Below, in pieces: positions 16,805-26,986 of a DNA stretch of 64,000 nucleotides. The stretch covers positions 358,911 through 422,910 of the forward strand of contig NZ_JAJFET010000002.1 of assembly GCF_020707215.1 (NCBI RefSeq), written 5' to 3'. The notes beneath the pieces are model-generated. The model made no database searches. It was not told where the DNA came from and was given only the letters and a program-made list of their open reading frames with translations. The stretch's first letter is position 1. Each line of letters begins with the position of its first letter. The position numbers and the translations under genes were made by a program. The stretch comes from Sphingomonas sp. PL-96 (GTDB lineage: Bacteria; Pseudomonadota; Alphaproteobacteria; Sphingomonadales; Sphingomonadaceae).

Positions 16805-17269
16805 ATGCCGTGGTCCATGGACCGTTTCGCCCCGCCTCCTGCGCTCCACCACCGCCTGGTGGCGCCACTGCACGTCGAGGCGATGTTGCTGGCGGACGAG
16901 GCGAGGGCTTATTTCGACGCAGCCGGCAAGCACGAGCGCAGCTGCCTTGATCCGGTGGCGCGCGTCGCCTTTTCCTGCGAGTCGCTGAAGCTCACCACCC
17001 GATTGATGCACGTCATCGCCTGGCTGCTGACCCAGCGCGCGCGGGAGGCGGGGGAGCTGGAGGGTCGCACGCAGCCAGCTGCTAGCCTCGGCCCGGCGCA
17101 GGACACGGCGGACGCTGTGCTCGTGGAGCTGCCCGATGCGGCGCGCGTGCTCGTCGAGGCGAGCATCGACCTCTACCGCCGCGTTCAGCGGCTCGACGAT
17201 GCGCAGGCTGCGGCCGCATCGAGCAGCCCGGCCCGGTTGATGCTCGACAGGCTATCGGCGCGCTTCTGA
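16805..17269 (+). CDS. rcdA: DUF1465 protein, homologue of RcdA (regulator of CtrA degradation)
   Basis: About 150 residues, helical, starting MPWSMDRFAPPPALHH. It contains the family segments VEAMLLADEARAYFD, CESLKLTTRLMHVIAWLL and a basic C-terminus ARLMLDRLSARF. In Caulobacter, RcdA (DUF1465) is an adaptor that helps ClpXP degrade CtrA at the cell-cycle transition; the same role is inferred here. Start choice is open: ATG 16805, ATG 16817 (MDRFA) or an upstream GTG 16790, none with a strong ribosome site. It converges on mntH with 7 nt between stops. Confidence 0.75.
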   Translation: MPWSMDRFAPPPALHHRLVAPLHVEAMLLADEARAYFDAAGKHERSCLDPVARVAFSCESLKLTTRLMHVIAWLLTQRAREAGELEGRTQPAASLGPAQDTADAVLVELPDAARVLVEASIDLYRRVQRLDDAQAAAASSSPARLMLDRLSARF

Positions 17270-17276
17270 GCGGCGG

Positions 17277-18629
17277 CTAGAGCAGCCCTGACACCTGACC
17301 CAGCAGCACGCAGTTCAGGACGATCACCGCGGCACAAATGCTCCACGCAGCGACCTTCAGGATCGGGCCATTGGCGAAGCTGCCCATGCGCCGACGATCG
17401 CTGGTGATCTGCACAAGCGGATAGACGGCGAACGGCAGCTGCAGGCTGAGCACCACCTGGCTGGCGAGCAGCAGCTGCGCAGTGCCGCTCGCGCCATACC
17501 AGGTTGCCGCAGCGGCGGCCGGACCGATGGCGATCAGCCGCGTGACCATCCGCCGCAACCAGACCGGCATGCGCAGGTCCAGAAAGCCCTCCATCACGAT
17601 CTGCCCGGCAAGCGTGCCGGTCAGCGTCGAGTTCTGCCCGGAGGCGAGCAGCGCCACGCCGAACAGGATGCTGGCAACGCCCGCGCCGAGCATCGGCGTC
17701 AGCAGCGCATAGGCGTCCTGGATCTCGGCCACGTCGGTGCGACCGGCGGTGTGAAAGGTGGCGGCCGCCAGCACCAGGATCGCGCCGTTGATGAACAGCG
17801 CCAGCATCAGCGCAACCGAGCTGTCGATGGTCGCGAGCTTCACCGCTTCGCGCCGCCCTTCCGGCGAACGGTCGAAGCGCCGGGTCTGTACGATGGAGGA
17901 GTGGAGGTAGAGGTTGTGGGGCATGACGGTCGCACCCAGGATGCCGATCGCCACATAGAGCATCGCGGGGTTGGTGAGAATTTCCGGGCGCGGGATGAGG
18001 CCTGTGGCGATGCCGGCGAGACTGGGCTGGGCCAGGAACAGCTCGACCGTGAAGCAGCCCGCGATGATGAGCAGCAGGGCGACGATGAACGCCTCCAACT
18101 TGCGAAAGCCATAGCGCTGGAGAAGCAGGATCAGCATCACGTCGACCGCGGTCAGGCAGACGCCTAGCGTCAGCGGAATACCGAACAGCAGCTGGAGCGC
18201 GATGGCGGTGCCGATCACCTCCGCCAGGTCGCACGCGATGATCGCAAGCTCGCACAACACCCACAGCATCCAGCGGACGGGCGGCGAATAGGCCTCCCGA
18301 CACGCCTGGGCGAGATCGAGCTCGGTCACGATGCCGAGCTTGGCCGAGAGTGCCTGCAGCACCATCGCCATGAGGTTGGAGATCAGGATGACCGACAGCA
18401 GGGTGTAGCCGAACGCAGATCCACCCGCGAGGTCGGTCGCCCAGTTGCCGGGATCCATATAGCCGACCGCGACCAGATAGCCGGGGCCGGCAAAGGCGCC
18501 GAGCTTGCGCCAGAAACCGGCGGTGCCGGTGGGAACGCGGATACTGCGGTTCGCACCGGCCAGGCTCGGCCGGTGCGACGGAGCAACACCTCCAGCGATG
18601 GTTGACGAACTCGCCGGAGGTGGGGTCAT
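17277..18629 (-). CDS. mntH: Nramp-family divalent metal (Mn2+/Fe2+) transporter
   Basis: Proton-coupled importer of Mn2+/Fe2+, 450 residues with about 11 TM helices. The metal-binding first-helix motif is [10 protein letters not shown] and the sixth-helix motif is [10 protein letters not shown], both hallmarks of Nramp. ATG at 18629. It lies 41 nt behind the first of two ferritin-like lipoprotein genes in the same direction, so iron/manganese import and exported ferritin-like proteins may be co-expressed. Confidence 0.93.
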   Translation of the reverse strand: MTPPPASSSTIAGGVAPSHRPSLAGANRSIRVPTGTAGFWRKLGAFAGPGYLVAVGYMDPGNWATDLAGGSAFGYTLLSVILISNLMAMVLQALSAKLGIVTELDLAQACREAYSPPVRWMLWVLCELAIIACDLAEVIGTAIALQLLFGIPLTLGVCLTAVDVMLILLLQRYGFRKLEAFIVALLLIIAGCFTVELFLAQPSLAGIATGLIPRPEILTNPAMLYVAIGILGATVMPHNLYLHSSIVQTRRFDRSPEGRREAVKLATIDSSVALMLALFINGAILVLAAATFHTAGRTDVAEIQDAYALLTPMLGAGVASILFGVALLASGQNSTLTGTLAGQIVMEGFLDLRMPVWLRRMVTRLIAIGPAAAAATWYGASGTAQLLLASQVVLSLQLPFAVYPLVQITSDRRRMGSFANGPILKVAAWSICAAVIVLNCVLLGQVSGLL

Positions 18630-18670
18630 GCAGTCCTCTTTTCTTGACGCCTGCCCACTGGAAGGCGAGG

Positions 18671-19696
18671 TCAGGTGGCGACGCTCGAGTTGACCACGCC
18701 GTTGACGCCATTGGGGAAGAAGCCGCCCTTGGTCGCAGCCGCGTTGGTCAGGTACGCGATGTTGAGCACCTGATACGGGCTACGAGCAAAGGCGATGCCG
18801 GTTCCGTCCGACGGCACGATGTTCGACGCGCCGTTCACCATCTTGACGCCCTGGTCGATATCGCCGCTGCCATCCAGCGTGTCGCGGGCGGTCGAGATCT
18901 TCTCGCTCGCCTCGACAAGGCTCGGCGTGTCGACACCCTTGCGGTACAACACAGTGCGGATCAGGCCCGCGTGATAGGCCTCCGCCGCCTGGATGCCGGC
19001 AGTCGCGTCGATGTAGCTGGTCGTCGCGAGATAGCCGATCGCGCCCTTGTATGCGGAGACGCCGACATCCTCGAACAGGAAGGCGGCGAGCAGGAAGTTC
19101 TCGTCGCTGGCGTAGGGATCGAAGGGCTGGCCCGTTTCGATCAAGCCGGCAGCCACTGCCGCGGCGGCAAAAGCGCCGGTGGCTGCCGGGCTCAGGTCGA
19201 TCGCCGGCTGGGCGATCGCGGCCGTGCCGAGCGTCCGGCGCAGGAAGGCGACATGGCCCTGCTCGTCCGCCGCAATCTCGCGCGCGTAGCGCGCAACGAG
19301 CGGGTCGGTGAACGTGACCTGCCGGCCGCCGGTTGCCGCGCCAGCGGTGCCGGTGCCCGACAGCAGCCCTGCGGCCAATCCCGTACCGTTGGCCGCGAAG
19401 GAATAGAATTGCGCCTCGAGATATTCGAGGTTGAGCGCGAAGTTGAGGATGTCCGCCTCGGTCACCGTGATGGTGGCAGAGGGGGTCGGCGTCGGGGTCG
19501 GCGTCGGCGTGGCGGTCGCGGTCACCGTCACGGTGCCGCTGTCGTCGTCATCGTCGTCGCTGCCGCATGCCGACAACACCGCTGCACCGGCCGCGGCGAT
19601 GCCGAAGCCGCTGGCGTAGCGGAAGAATTCGCGGCGCTCCGCCCGACGCTTGTCGGCGGCTTCGAGCACCTGCTGGAGAGAGTCCTGCTGATCCAT
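18671..19696 (-). CDS. exported ferritin-like (Ferritin_2) lipoprotein, copy 1
   Basis: A 341-residue protein. The N-terminus [16 protein letters not shown], a hydrophobic run and [12 protein letters not shown] look like a Tat lipoprotein signal. A (TP)n linker follows, then a four-helix bundle (about 85-290) with candidate di-metal ligands in [20 protein letters not shown] (ExxH), FEDVGVSAY and EAYHAGLIR (ExxH). This fits the ferritin-like/desiccation-associated family (PF13668 type). Enzymatic activity is not known. The C-terminal FFPNGVNG segment is shared with copy 2. Confidence 0.85.
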   Translation of the reverse strand: MDQQDSLQQVLEAADKRRAERREFFRYASGFGIAAAGAAVLSACGSDDDDDDSGTVTVTATATPTPTPTPTPSATITVTEADILNFALNLEYLEAQFYSFAANGTGLAAGLLSGTGTAGAATGGRQVTFTDPLVARYAREIAADEQGHVAFLRRTLGTAAIAQPAIDLSPAATGAFAAAAVAAGLIETGQPFDPYASDENFLLAAFLFEDVGVSAYKGAIGYLATTSYIDATAGIQAAEAYHAGLIRTVLYRKGVDTPSLVEASEKISTARDTLDGSGDIDQGVKMVNGASNIVPSDGTGIAFARSPYQVLNIAYLTNAAATKGGFFPNGVNGVVNSSVAT

Positions 19697-19721
19697 GATG
19701 AGCTTCCTGGCTGTCGGTGCG

Positions 19722-20723
19722 TCAGTTGGCGATGCTGGTCTTGATCGAGCCGTTCACCCCGCTCGGGAAGAAGCCGCCCTTGTCCGCTGCCGCTGCGTTC
19801 GTGAACAGGACGTTGAGCGTCTGTTGGGGCGAGCGGCCCAGCACGAGCCCGTCGGCGTTGGCCGGCACGATGTTGCTGGCATCGCCGACATCGCTGATAC
19901 CCTGGTCGAGATCGGCACTGCCGTCATAGCTGTCACGCGCGTTCGACAAACCGTCTGCGCGCGTGATCAGCGTCGGGTCCGCCGCACCCTTGGTGTAGAG
20001 CGTCGTGCGGATCATCGCGGCATGATAGCCTTCTACCGACATCAGGCCGCTGACGACCTGGAGGAGCGTGCTGCTGCTCAGAAGCGTCGCGGTGCCGCGA
20101 TAGGCGCTGACGCCCAGGTCCTCCAGCAGGAAGGCCGCGAGCAGGAAGTTCGCATCATTGGCGTACGGGTTGAAGCTTTCGCCGGTGCCGATGATTCCGG
20201 CCGCACGCGCGATCGTCGAAAAGGCGCTGGTGGCGCTGACGCTCAGGTCGATCGCCGGCTGCGCGACGGCAGCGGTGCCCAGCGCCCCGCGCATGAACTG
20301 CACATGGGCCAACTGGTCCTGCGCGATCTCGGCCGCCATCTGACCGACCACGGCATCGGTGAAGGTCACCTTGGCCCCGCCGGAAACCGCGCCTGCCGTG
20401 CCGGTGCCCGTAATCAGGTCCGCCGCCAAGCCGGTGCCCGTGGTCGCCAGCGCATAGAATTGCGCCTGGAGATACTCGATGTGGAGCAGGAAGTTGAGCA
20501 GGTCGGCATCGCTGACGCCGCTGCTGGCGGAAGTCGTCGGCGTGGGCGTGGGCGTGGGCGTCGCAGTGCCGCCGTCATCGTCACCGCCGCCGCAGGCGCC
20601 GACCAGCGCCGCACCCGCCGCTGCAACGGTGAACCCGCCCGCATACCGCAGGAAGTCGCGGCGCTCGGCGCGTCGCCGCTCCTGTGCTTCCAGAAGTCCG
20701 TCCAGCCCCGTGTCGTCGCTCAT
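19722..20723 (-). CDS. exported ferritin-like (Ferritin_2) lipoprotein, copy 2
   Basis: A 333-residue paralogue of the next gene, 25 nt upstream of it. It has the same plan: RRRAERRDFLRYAGGFT Tat-type leader, ACGGGDDD lipobox, (TP)n linker, and a helical bundle with HIEYLQAQFY, QDQLAHVQFM, LEDLGVSAY and EGYHAAMIR. In helix 2 the first copy's EQGH is DQLAH here, so one Glu ligand may be replaced. ATG 20723 is preferred over TTG 20726. The pair followed by mntH suggests an operon in metal handling or redox stress. Confidence 0.85.
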   Translation of the reverse strand: MSDDTGLDGLLEAQERRRAERRDFLRYAGGFTVAAAGAALVGACGGGDDDGGTATPTPTPTPTTSASSGVSDADLLNFLLHIEYLQAQFYALATTGTGLAADLITGTGTAGAVSGGAKVTFTDAVVGQMAAEIAQDQLAHVQFMRGALGTAAVAQPAIDLSVSATSAFSTIARAAGIIGTGESFNPYANDANFLLAAFLLEDLGVSAYRGTATLLSSSTLLQVVSGLMSVEGYHAAMIRTTLYTKGAADPTLITRADGLSNARDSYDGSADLDQGISDVGDASNIVPANADGLVLGRSPQQTLNVLFTNAAAADKGGFFPSGVNGSIKTSIAN

Positions 20724-20988
20724 CAACGCCTCCCAATGAACACGCCGGTCCGCTGCTTCGCGGCTCGCCGCGCTCAGCTCCCGACGGCACGGTGCTGCCC
20801 CGCCTGGCAGGCGGGTCGTCCGTGTCCGAGCCGATGCTGTTACCGGCGAACGCGGCGATTACCAACCATCTTTCGGTATGTCGAAGGGGCAGGCGGGGGA
20901 TGCGCAGGCAGCGCGGGAGAATGGCTGCGCAGGCCGTGCGGATGCACCTGGCTCGTCAGGGATGATCAGGATCATCGATCGCGGAAGG

Positions 20989-21064
<76 letters not shown>

Positions 21065-21172
21065 GTCGCCTTTGGCGAGGGCGGTGGGCCAGGCCCTCCG
21101 CGTTGGAGGCGGCCAACTAGCAGCGGCCTCCAGAGCTGCCAACCCCAAAAATGCAGGGCCGGCGATTTTTTA

Positions 21173-22306
21173 TCACCAGCGCTGCTGGTCGCGGTTGCTG
21201 CGGTCGATCGACATCAGGATGCCGAGCGTCAGCAGCACCGTCATCTGCGCCGAGCCGCCATAGCTGACCAGGGGCAGGGGGATGCCGACTACGGGCGCCA
21301 GGCCCATGACCATCATCAGGTTGATGGCCACGTAGAAAAAGATCGTCGTGGCGAGTCCTGCGGCGGCCAGGCGGGCGAAGCGGGTGTTCGCGCGCACGCC
21401 GACATTCACGCCCCAGCGGACCACCAGCAGGAAGGCGAGGATCACCAGCACGCCGCCGACCAGGCCCCATTCCTCCGCCATGGTCGCGAAGACGAAATCG
21501 GTGTGACCCTCGGGCAGATAGTCGAGGTGGCTCTGCGTTCCCTGCAGAAAGCCTTTGCCGAAGATGCCGCCCGACCCGATCGCGATCTTGGACTGGCTGA
21601 TGTGATAGCCGGCGCCCAGCGGGTCGCTTTCGGGGTCGAGGAAGATCAGCACGCGGTTGCGCTGATAGTCGTGCAGCAGGAAGTTGAAGGCGAGCGGGAC
21701 GATCATCACGACGGCCAGCGCCCCGCCGATGAACAGCCGCAGCGGAAGCCCGGCCAGGAACATGACGGTCAGCCCGCCGGCCGTGATCATCAGCGCGGTG
21801 CCGAGGTCCGGCTGGAGCATCACCAGCGCGGCAGGAAGCCCCACCAGGCACGCCGCCGGCCAGATCGCGCCGAACCGGCGGATCTCGGACGGGGGCAGCA
21901 TGTCGTAGAAGCGGGCAAGCGCGAGCACGATCACCGGCTTCATCAACTCGGACGGCTGCAGCCGGATGATGCCGATGTCGAGCCACCGCTGGCTGCCGCC
22001 GCGTACCGCACCCAGCATTTCGACCAGGAACAGCATGACGACGATCACGCCATAGGCGGGAAGCGCGCCGCGCTTCCACACGGACAAGGGCACGCGCGAG
22101 ACCACCAGCGCGGCGCCGAGGAAGACGGAAAAGACGACCGCCTGGCGCAAGGCCCAGGGTTGAAGGCTGCCGCCGGCCGCCGAAAACAAGACAACCACGC
22201 CGAAGCCGGCAATCGCCAGCACCGGCACCAGCATGCGCCAGGGCAGTTGGGCAAGCGCCGAGGGAACGAAGCCGAGGCCGGTGCCGGAGTTCTTGATGCG
22301 CTTCAT
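21173..22306 (-). CDS. rodA: rod shape-determining peptidoglycan polymerase RodA
   Basis: SEDS-family glycosyltransferase that polymerises lipid II during cell elongation, with PBP2 as partner transpeptidase. It has 377 residues and about 10 TM helices. Family wording includes QPSELMKP, LQPDLGTALMI, a loop with GKGFLQGTQSHLDYLPE and HTDFVFA, and the terminal GIPLPLVSYGGSA. ATG 22306 lies 10 nt after the mrdA stop, the last gene of the mreBCD-mrdA-rodA operon. Confidence 0.96.
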   Translation of the reverse strand: MKRIKNSGTGLGFVPSALAQLPWRMLVPVLAIAGFGVVVLFSAAGGSLQPWALRQAVVFSVFLGAALVVSRVPLSVWKRGALPAYGVIVVMLFLVEMLGAVRGGSQRWLDIGIIRLQPSELMKPVIVLALARFYDMLPPSEIRRFGAIWPAACLVGLPAALVMLQPDLGTALMITAGGLTVMFLAGLPLRLFIGGALAVVMIVPLAFNFLLHDYQRNRVLIFLDPESDPLGAGYHISQSKIAIGSGGIFGKGFLQGTQSHLDYLPEGHTDFVFATMAEEWGLVGGVLVILAFLLVVRWGVNVGVRANTRFARLAAAGLATTIFFYVAINLMMVMGLAPVVGIPLPLVSYGGSAQMTVLLTLGILMSIDRSNRDQQRW

Positions 22307-22316
22307 CCGGGCGGCC

Positions 22317-24368
22317 TTACTCGGGACTTCGACTGGTGTTGGACTGCGCCACATCCCCTTCGGGTGTCGCGGCATTGGCGATCGCCGCGTCCACGGCGTT
22401 GCCGACGGCGTCCGGCGTATCGACCGTTGCAGGCGCAGGCGCGACCTGGGCCGCGGCGTTCGCCGCCTGGAACGCGGCCGATTCGGCCCGCATCCGGGTG
22501 GCGATATCGCCGCCCCAGGTTGGCTCGAACTCGGCAAGCGTCTTCATCGCCCGCTCGCGATCGTAGAGATAGGTCAGGATGTCGCGGCCGATGATCGGCG
22601 TGTCGAGATTGCGGATGAGGTGGGCGTTGTGCTCGAGCACGATGCCGGCCGCATAGCGGGGGTTATCCGCGGACGAGAAGCAGATGAACAACGCATGGTC
22701 GCGCAGCTTGAACGGCAGCTGGCCGTTGTTGAGCACGCCCGAGCGCCGCTCCGCCATCGTGATGCGGCGGACCTGGGCGCTGCCCGTTTTGCCCGCGATG
22801 GTGATGCCCGGCACCTGCATCCGCGCCGCACCGCCGGTGCCGCCACCGTTGACCACCGCGAACATCGAGTCCCGGACGATCGCCATCTGCTCGGGCGTTG
22901 CGGAGAGCAGCGGCGCTTCGGGGGCAGGGCCGTTGAGGATCAGCCGCGGCTGAAGCGCACGGCCCGAGGCGAGCCTGGACGCCATCACCGCCAGCTGCAG
23001 TGGGTTGGCGAGCACATCGCCTTGCCCGATCGATGCGTTGAGCGAATCCGCCACCGTCCACGGCTTGCCGCGCTTCTTGAGCTTCCAAGCGGAGTCGGGG
23101 ACGGTGCCGTAGCGCTGGGAGGCGAAGGGCAGGTCGAAGCTCTGCCCCAGCCCCAGCGAGCGCGCGACCGGCGCGAAGGTGTCGTAGCCGAACCGGCGCG
23201 CCATTTCGTAGAAGTAGATGTCGCAACTCTGCGCAACAGCGCCGCGCATGTTCAGGGGCCCATGGCCGCGCCGCTTGTGGCAGTGGAACACGCCGGTGCC
23301 CACTCGCATCGCGCCCGAACAGAACACCGTCTCCTGCGGGTGCACGCCCGCCTGCAGCAGTGCCAGCGCGTTCATGGGCTTTACCGTGGAGCCCGGCGGA
23401 TACAGGCCCTGCAGCACCTTGTTCATCAAGGGGATGTGGTCGTTTTCCGACAGCATCTTCCATTCCAGCCGGCCGATGCCGTCGGAGAAGCTGTTGGGAT
23501 CATAGGCCGGCATGGAGACCATCGCGAGGATGTCGCCGGTGAGGCAGTCGATCACCACCGCCGCGCCCGAGTTCGTGCCCAGGCGCCGCGCGGTATATTC
23601 CTGAAGCCCGGCGTCGATGGTCAGGCGCACCGTCTGGCCGGGCTGGTCGGGCCGGGTCGCAAGCTCGCGCACCGGCTGCCCGCGCGCCGTTACCTCGACG
23701 CGCTTTTCGCCGGGGACGCCGCGGAGCCGAACTTCCAAAGTCTTTTCAAGGCCATCCTTGCCGAGCTTGAAACCCGGTGTGATGAGCAGGCGGTTCTTGG
23801 TTTCCTGATACTGCTCGGCCGAGGCGGCGCCCACATAGCCGGTCAGGTGCGCGACGGCGGCACCGAGCGGATAGTTGCGGGAAAAGCCGCGGGCGGGCAC
23901 CACACCGGGAAGGTCCGGCAGGCGTACGCTGAGCGCGGCATAGCGCTCCCAGGGGATGTTCTCGGCGATCTGCACCGGTTGCAGCCCGCGGCTGCGCTTC
24001 AGGTCGGTCTCGATCCGCTCCATGTCCTCGTCGGGGATGGCGAGCAGGTCGCGCAGCACGCCCAGGACGCGCGGCGCATCCTGGAGCCGGCCGGGCACGA
24101 CATCGACGCGAAAGTCGGTGCGGTTGTTGGCGATGGGCGCGCCATGGCGATCGACGATCCAGCCCCGGCGCGGCGGCACCAGCGTCATGTTGACGCGGTT
24201 GCTCTCGGCCATCAGCTCGTAATGCTCGTTCTCGGCAACCGCGAGCCAGGTCATGCGGCCTGCAAGCAGCAAGCCGACGCCCCCCTGAATGGCACCCAGC
24301 GCAAAGGCGCGGCGGGAAAAGGTGAAGGCTTGGGTCGCCTCGGTCACGATCCGCGAAGGGCGGCTCAC
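22317..24368 (-). CDS. mrdA: penicillin-binding protein 2 (elongation transpeptidase)
   Basis: Inner-membrane class B PBP that cross-links peptidoglycan in the elongasome, 683 residues. There is one N-terminal TM anchor (about 20-38), a dimerisation domain (about 60-230) and a transpeptidase domain with STVK (nucleophile S327), SCD (381-383) and KTGS (527-530). A C-terminal tail of about 60 Ala/Pro-rich residues beyond 620 has no obvious domain. The start is GTG at 24368, because it overlaps the mreD stop by 4 nt (GTGA) and gives the usual short cytoplasmic N-terminus. Confidence 0.95.
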   Translation of the reverse strand: MSRPSRIVTEATQAFTFSRRAFALGAIQGGVGLLLAGRMTWLAVAENEHYELMAESNRVNMTLVPPRRGWIVDRHGAPIANNRTDFRVDVVPGRLQDAPRVLGVLRDLLAIPDEDMERIETDLKRSRGLQPVQIAENIPWERYAALSVRLPDLPGVVPARGFSRNYPLGAAVAHLTGYVGAASAEQYQETKNRLLITPGFKLGKDGLEKTLEVRLRGVPGEKRVEVTARGQPVRELATRPDQPGQTVRLTIDAGLQEYTARRLGTNSGAAVVIDCLTGDILAMVSMPAYDPNSFSDGIGRLEWKMLSENDHIPLMNKVLQGLYPPGSTVKPMNALALLQAGVHPQETVFCSGAMRVGTGVFHCHKRRGHGPLNMRGAVAQSCDIYFYEMARRFGYDTFAPVARSLGLGQSFDLPFASQRYGTVPDSAWKLKKRGKPWTVADSLNASIGQGDVLANPLQLAVMASRLASGRALQPRLILNGPAPEAPLLSATPEQMAIVRDSMFAVVNGGGTGGAARMQVPGITIAGKTGSAQVRRITMAERRSGVLNNGQLPFKLRDHALFICFSSADNPRYAAGIVLEHNAHLIRNLDTPIIGRDILTYLYDRERAMKTLAEFEPTWGGDIATRMRAESAAFQAANAAAQVAPAPATVDTPDAVGNAVDAAIANAATPEGDVAQSNTSRSPE

Positions 24369-24877
24369 CGGCTGGCGCTCCGGCGGTACTGCCAGGCGCA
24401 GAGCCGGGTCACGGCAGGGAAGGCGAGGCCGGATACGGCGACCTGCACCAGCAGCGGCGCGTCGACGTGCGCCGACAGCGCGCCGGCAAAGACCCGACCC
24501 AGCGCCAGGCACAGCGCGATCGCGCCGGTCGCGATCAGCCAGTCCTGCCAGAAGTCGCGTTGCACCAGACGCGTGTCGAGCACGTCGAGCGCCAGCAGGC
24601 ACAGCGACCACAGCAGCATCGCGCTGCCGAGCGGCTGGCCGCTCACCAGGTCATCGAACAGGCCCAGCGGCGCTGCGGCCCAGGCAGGCAGCGCGTTGGA
24701 CCGGAACAGCCGCCAGCCAAGCAGCGCGATCAGCCCGAACGGGGGAAGAAACGGAACGACCGCGATCACGGGCAGGATGGTGATCAGCGATCCGATCAGC
24801 ACCATGGCGACGGCCGGCCGCCAGTGCCGGTAGGGCGGCTCCGGCGCTGCCAGCTCGATGGGGACCAGTGCACTCAT
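24365..24877 (-). CDS. mreD: rod shape-determining protein MreD
   Basis: A 170-residue, mostly hydrophobic inner-membrane protein with about five TM helices and the MreD landmark PLGLFDDLVSGQPLG. It connects MreB/MreC with the elongation enzymes. Identification leans on this motif and on its position between mreC and mrdA, with 4-nt overlaps on both sides. Confidence 0.93.
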   Translation of the reverse strand: MSALVPIELAAPEPPYRHWRPAVAMVLIGSLITILPVIAVVPFLPPFGLIALLGWRLFRSNALPAWAAAPLGLFDDLVSGQPLGSAMLLWSLCLLALDVLDTRLVQRDFWQDWLIATGAIALCLALGRVFAGALSAHVDAPLLVQVAVSGLAFPAVTRLCAWQYRRSASR

Positions 24878-25785
24878 TGCGGCGCGGTCGTCGGCGCAGA
24901 AGCGGTCGGAGCCGGGGTCGGCACCGCAGCCGGCGGCGGGGGCGGCGGCAGGAAGGTCTGCAGCACCAGTGCGAAGTCGGCGCGATCGGGCCGCGCGAAC
25001 GCGCGTGCCGGCGCGGTGTCGCGCGCGTTCTGCAACACGCGTGCTACCGGAATGTTGGGAGGATAGATGCCGCCGATGCCCGACGTCACAAAGATGTCGC
25101 CGGCAAGGAATGGCGCATTCGCGACATTGGCCGACCGCACGTCCACCAGTCCATCGCCGCGTCCGCTGGCGATGGCGGGCAGCCCGTCGCGCGTGCGCCG
25201 AACCGGGATGACGCTGTCCGGATCGGTGAGCAGCACCACGCGTGCAGTGTTGGCGCTGGTTTCCACAATGCGGCCGAGCAGCCCCTCGGGGCCGCGTACG
25301 GGCTGGCCGGAGCGCACGCCCTGACCATAGCCGGCGGCAAGCACCGCGTAGCGCCGCGTGCTGGACGCGCTGGAACTCACCAGCCGGGCGGCGGCGACCG
25401 TCTGCGTCGGCAGTTCCTGCACCTGGAGGAGACGGCGCAGGCGGCCGTTCTCCCGCACCAGCATGCGCGCGCGCTGGACCAGCGCGGCATCCCGCTGGAC
25501 CTGGGCCCGCAGCAGGCGGTTTTCGTGCTTGACCCGGAAATGCTCGGCGACCGCGGCCGGGCCGCTGGCGAGGAAGTCGCGCACGTTGCGCAGGCCCAGC
25601 GACACCGGTGCCGTACCCTCGCGCAACACGCCACGCATGGCAGCGAAGGCCGGCGGGTTGAACGTCGACAGCAGCAGCAGGGCAGCCGCGATCAGCGCCC
25701 CTGCCGCTGCCGCGACATAGCCCAGGAATACGCCATATTGCGCCCGGCGGGAAAAGCCGGGACGCCGGTCGCGTTGCGGCGCCAT
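24874..25785 (-). CDS. mreC: rod shape-determining protein MreC
   Basis: Periplasmic scaffold of the elongasome, 303 residues. One TM helix spans about 22-42, a coiled coil about 75-115 (ENRLLRAQVQRDAALVQRAR) and the MreC beta domain about 125-270 (GLLGRIVETSANTARVVLLTD, VTSGIGGIYPPNIPVA). A proline-rich end (P-runs near 280) follows. ATG 25785 is preferred; an in-frame TTG at 25794 would add three residues. It follows mreB by 17 nt. Confidence 0.94.
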   Translation of the reverse strand: MAPQRDRRPGFSRRAQYGVFLGYVAAAAGALIAAALLLLSTFNPPAFAAMRGVLREGTAPVSLGLRNVRDFLASGPAAVAEHFRVKHENRLLRAQVQRDAALVQRARMLVRENGRLRRLLQVQELPTQTVAAARLVSSSASSTRRYAVLAAGYGQGVRSGQPVRGPEGLLGRIVETSANTARVVLLTDPDSVIPVRRTRDGLPAIASGRGDGLVDVRSANVANAPFLAGDIFVTSGIGGIYPPNIPVARVLQNARDTAPARAFARPDRADFALVLQTFLPPPPPPAAVPTPAPTASAPTTAPQ

Positions 25786-25802
25786 CGCCGGCAACCCCTT
25801 AA

Positions 25803-26858
<1,056 letters not shown>

Positions 26859-26986
26859 CTATCGCCGCGTCGCCCCCGTCGCGGCAGTTCGCACCTGTTC
26901 CGGACCCCACCGACTGGATTTCTCCGGCCGATTTACGTGGCGGATGCGGGTCGCGGGATGGCGCCGCTTGGGCTAGAGCGGCACCC

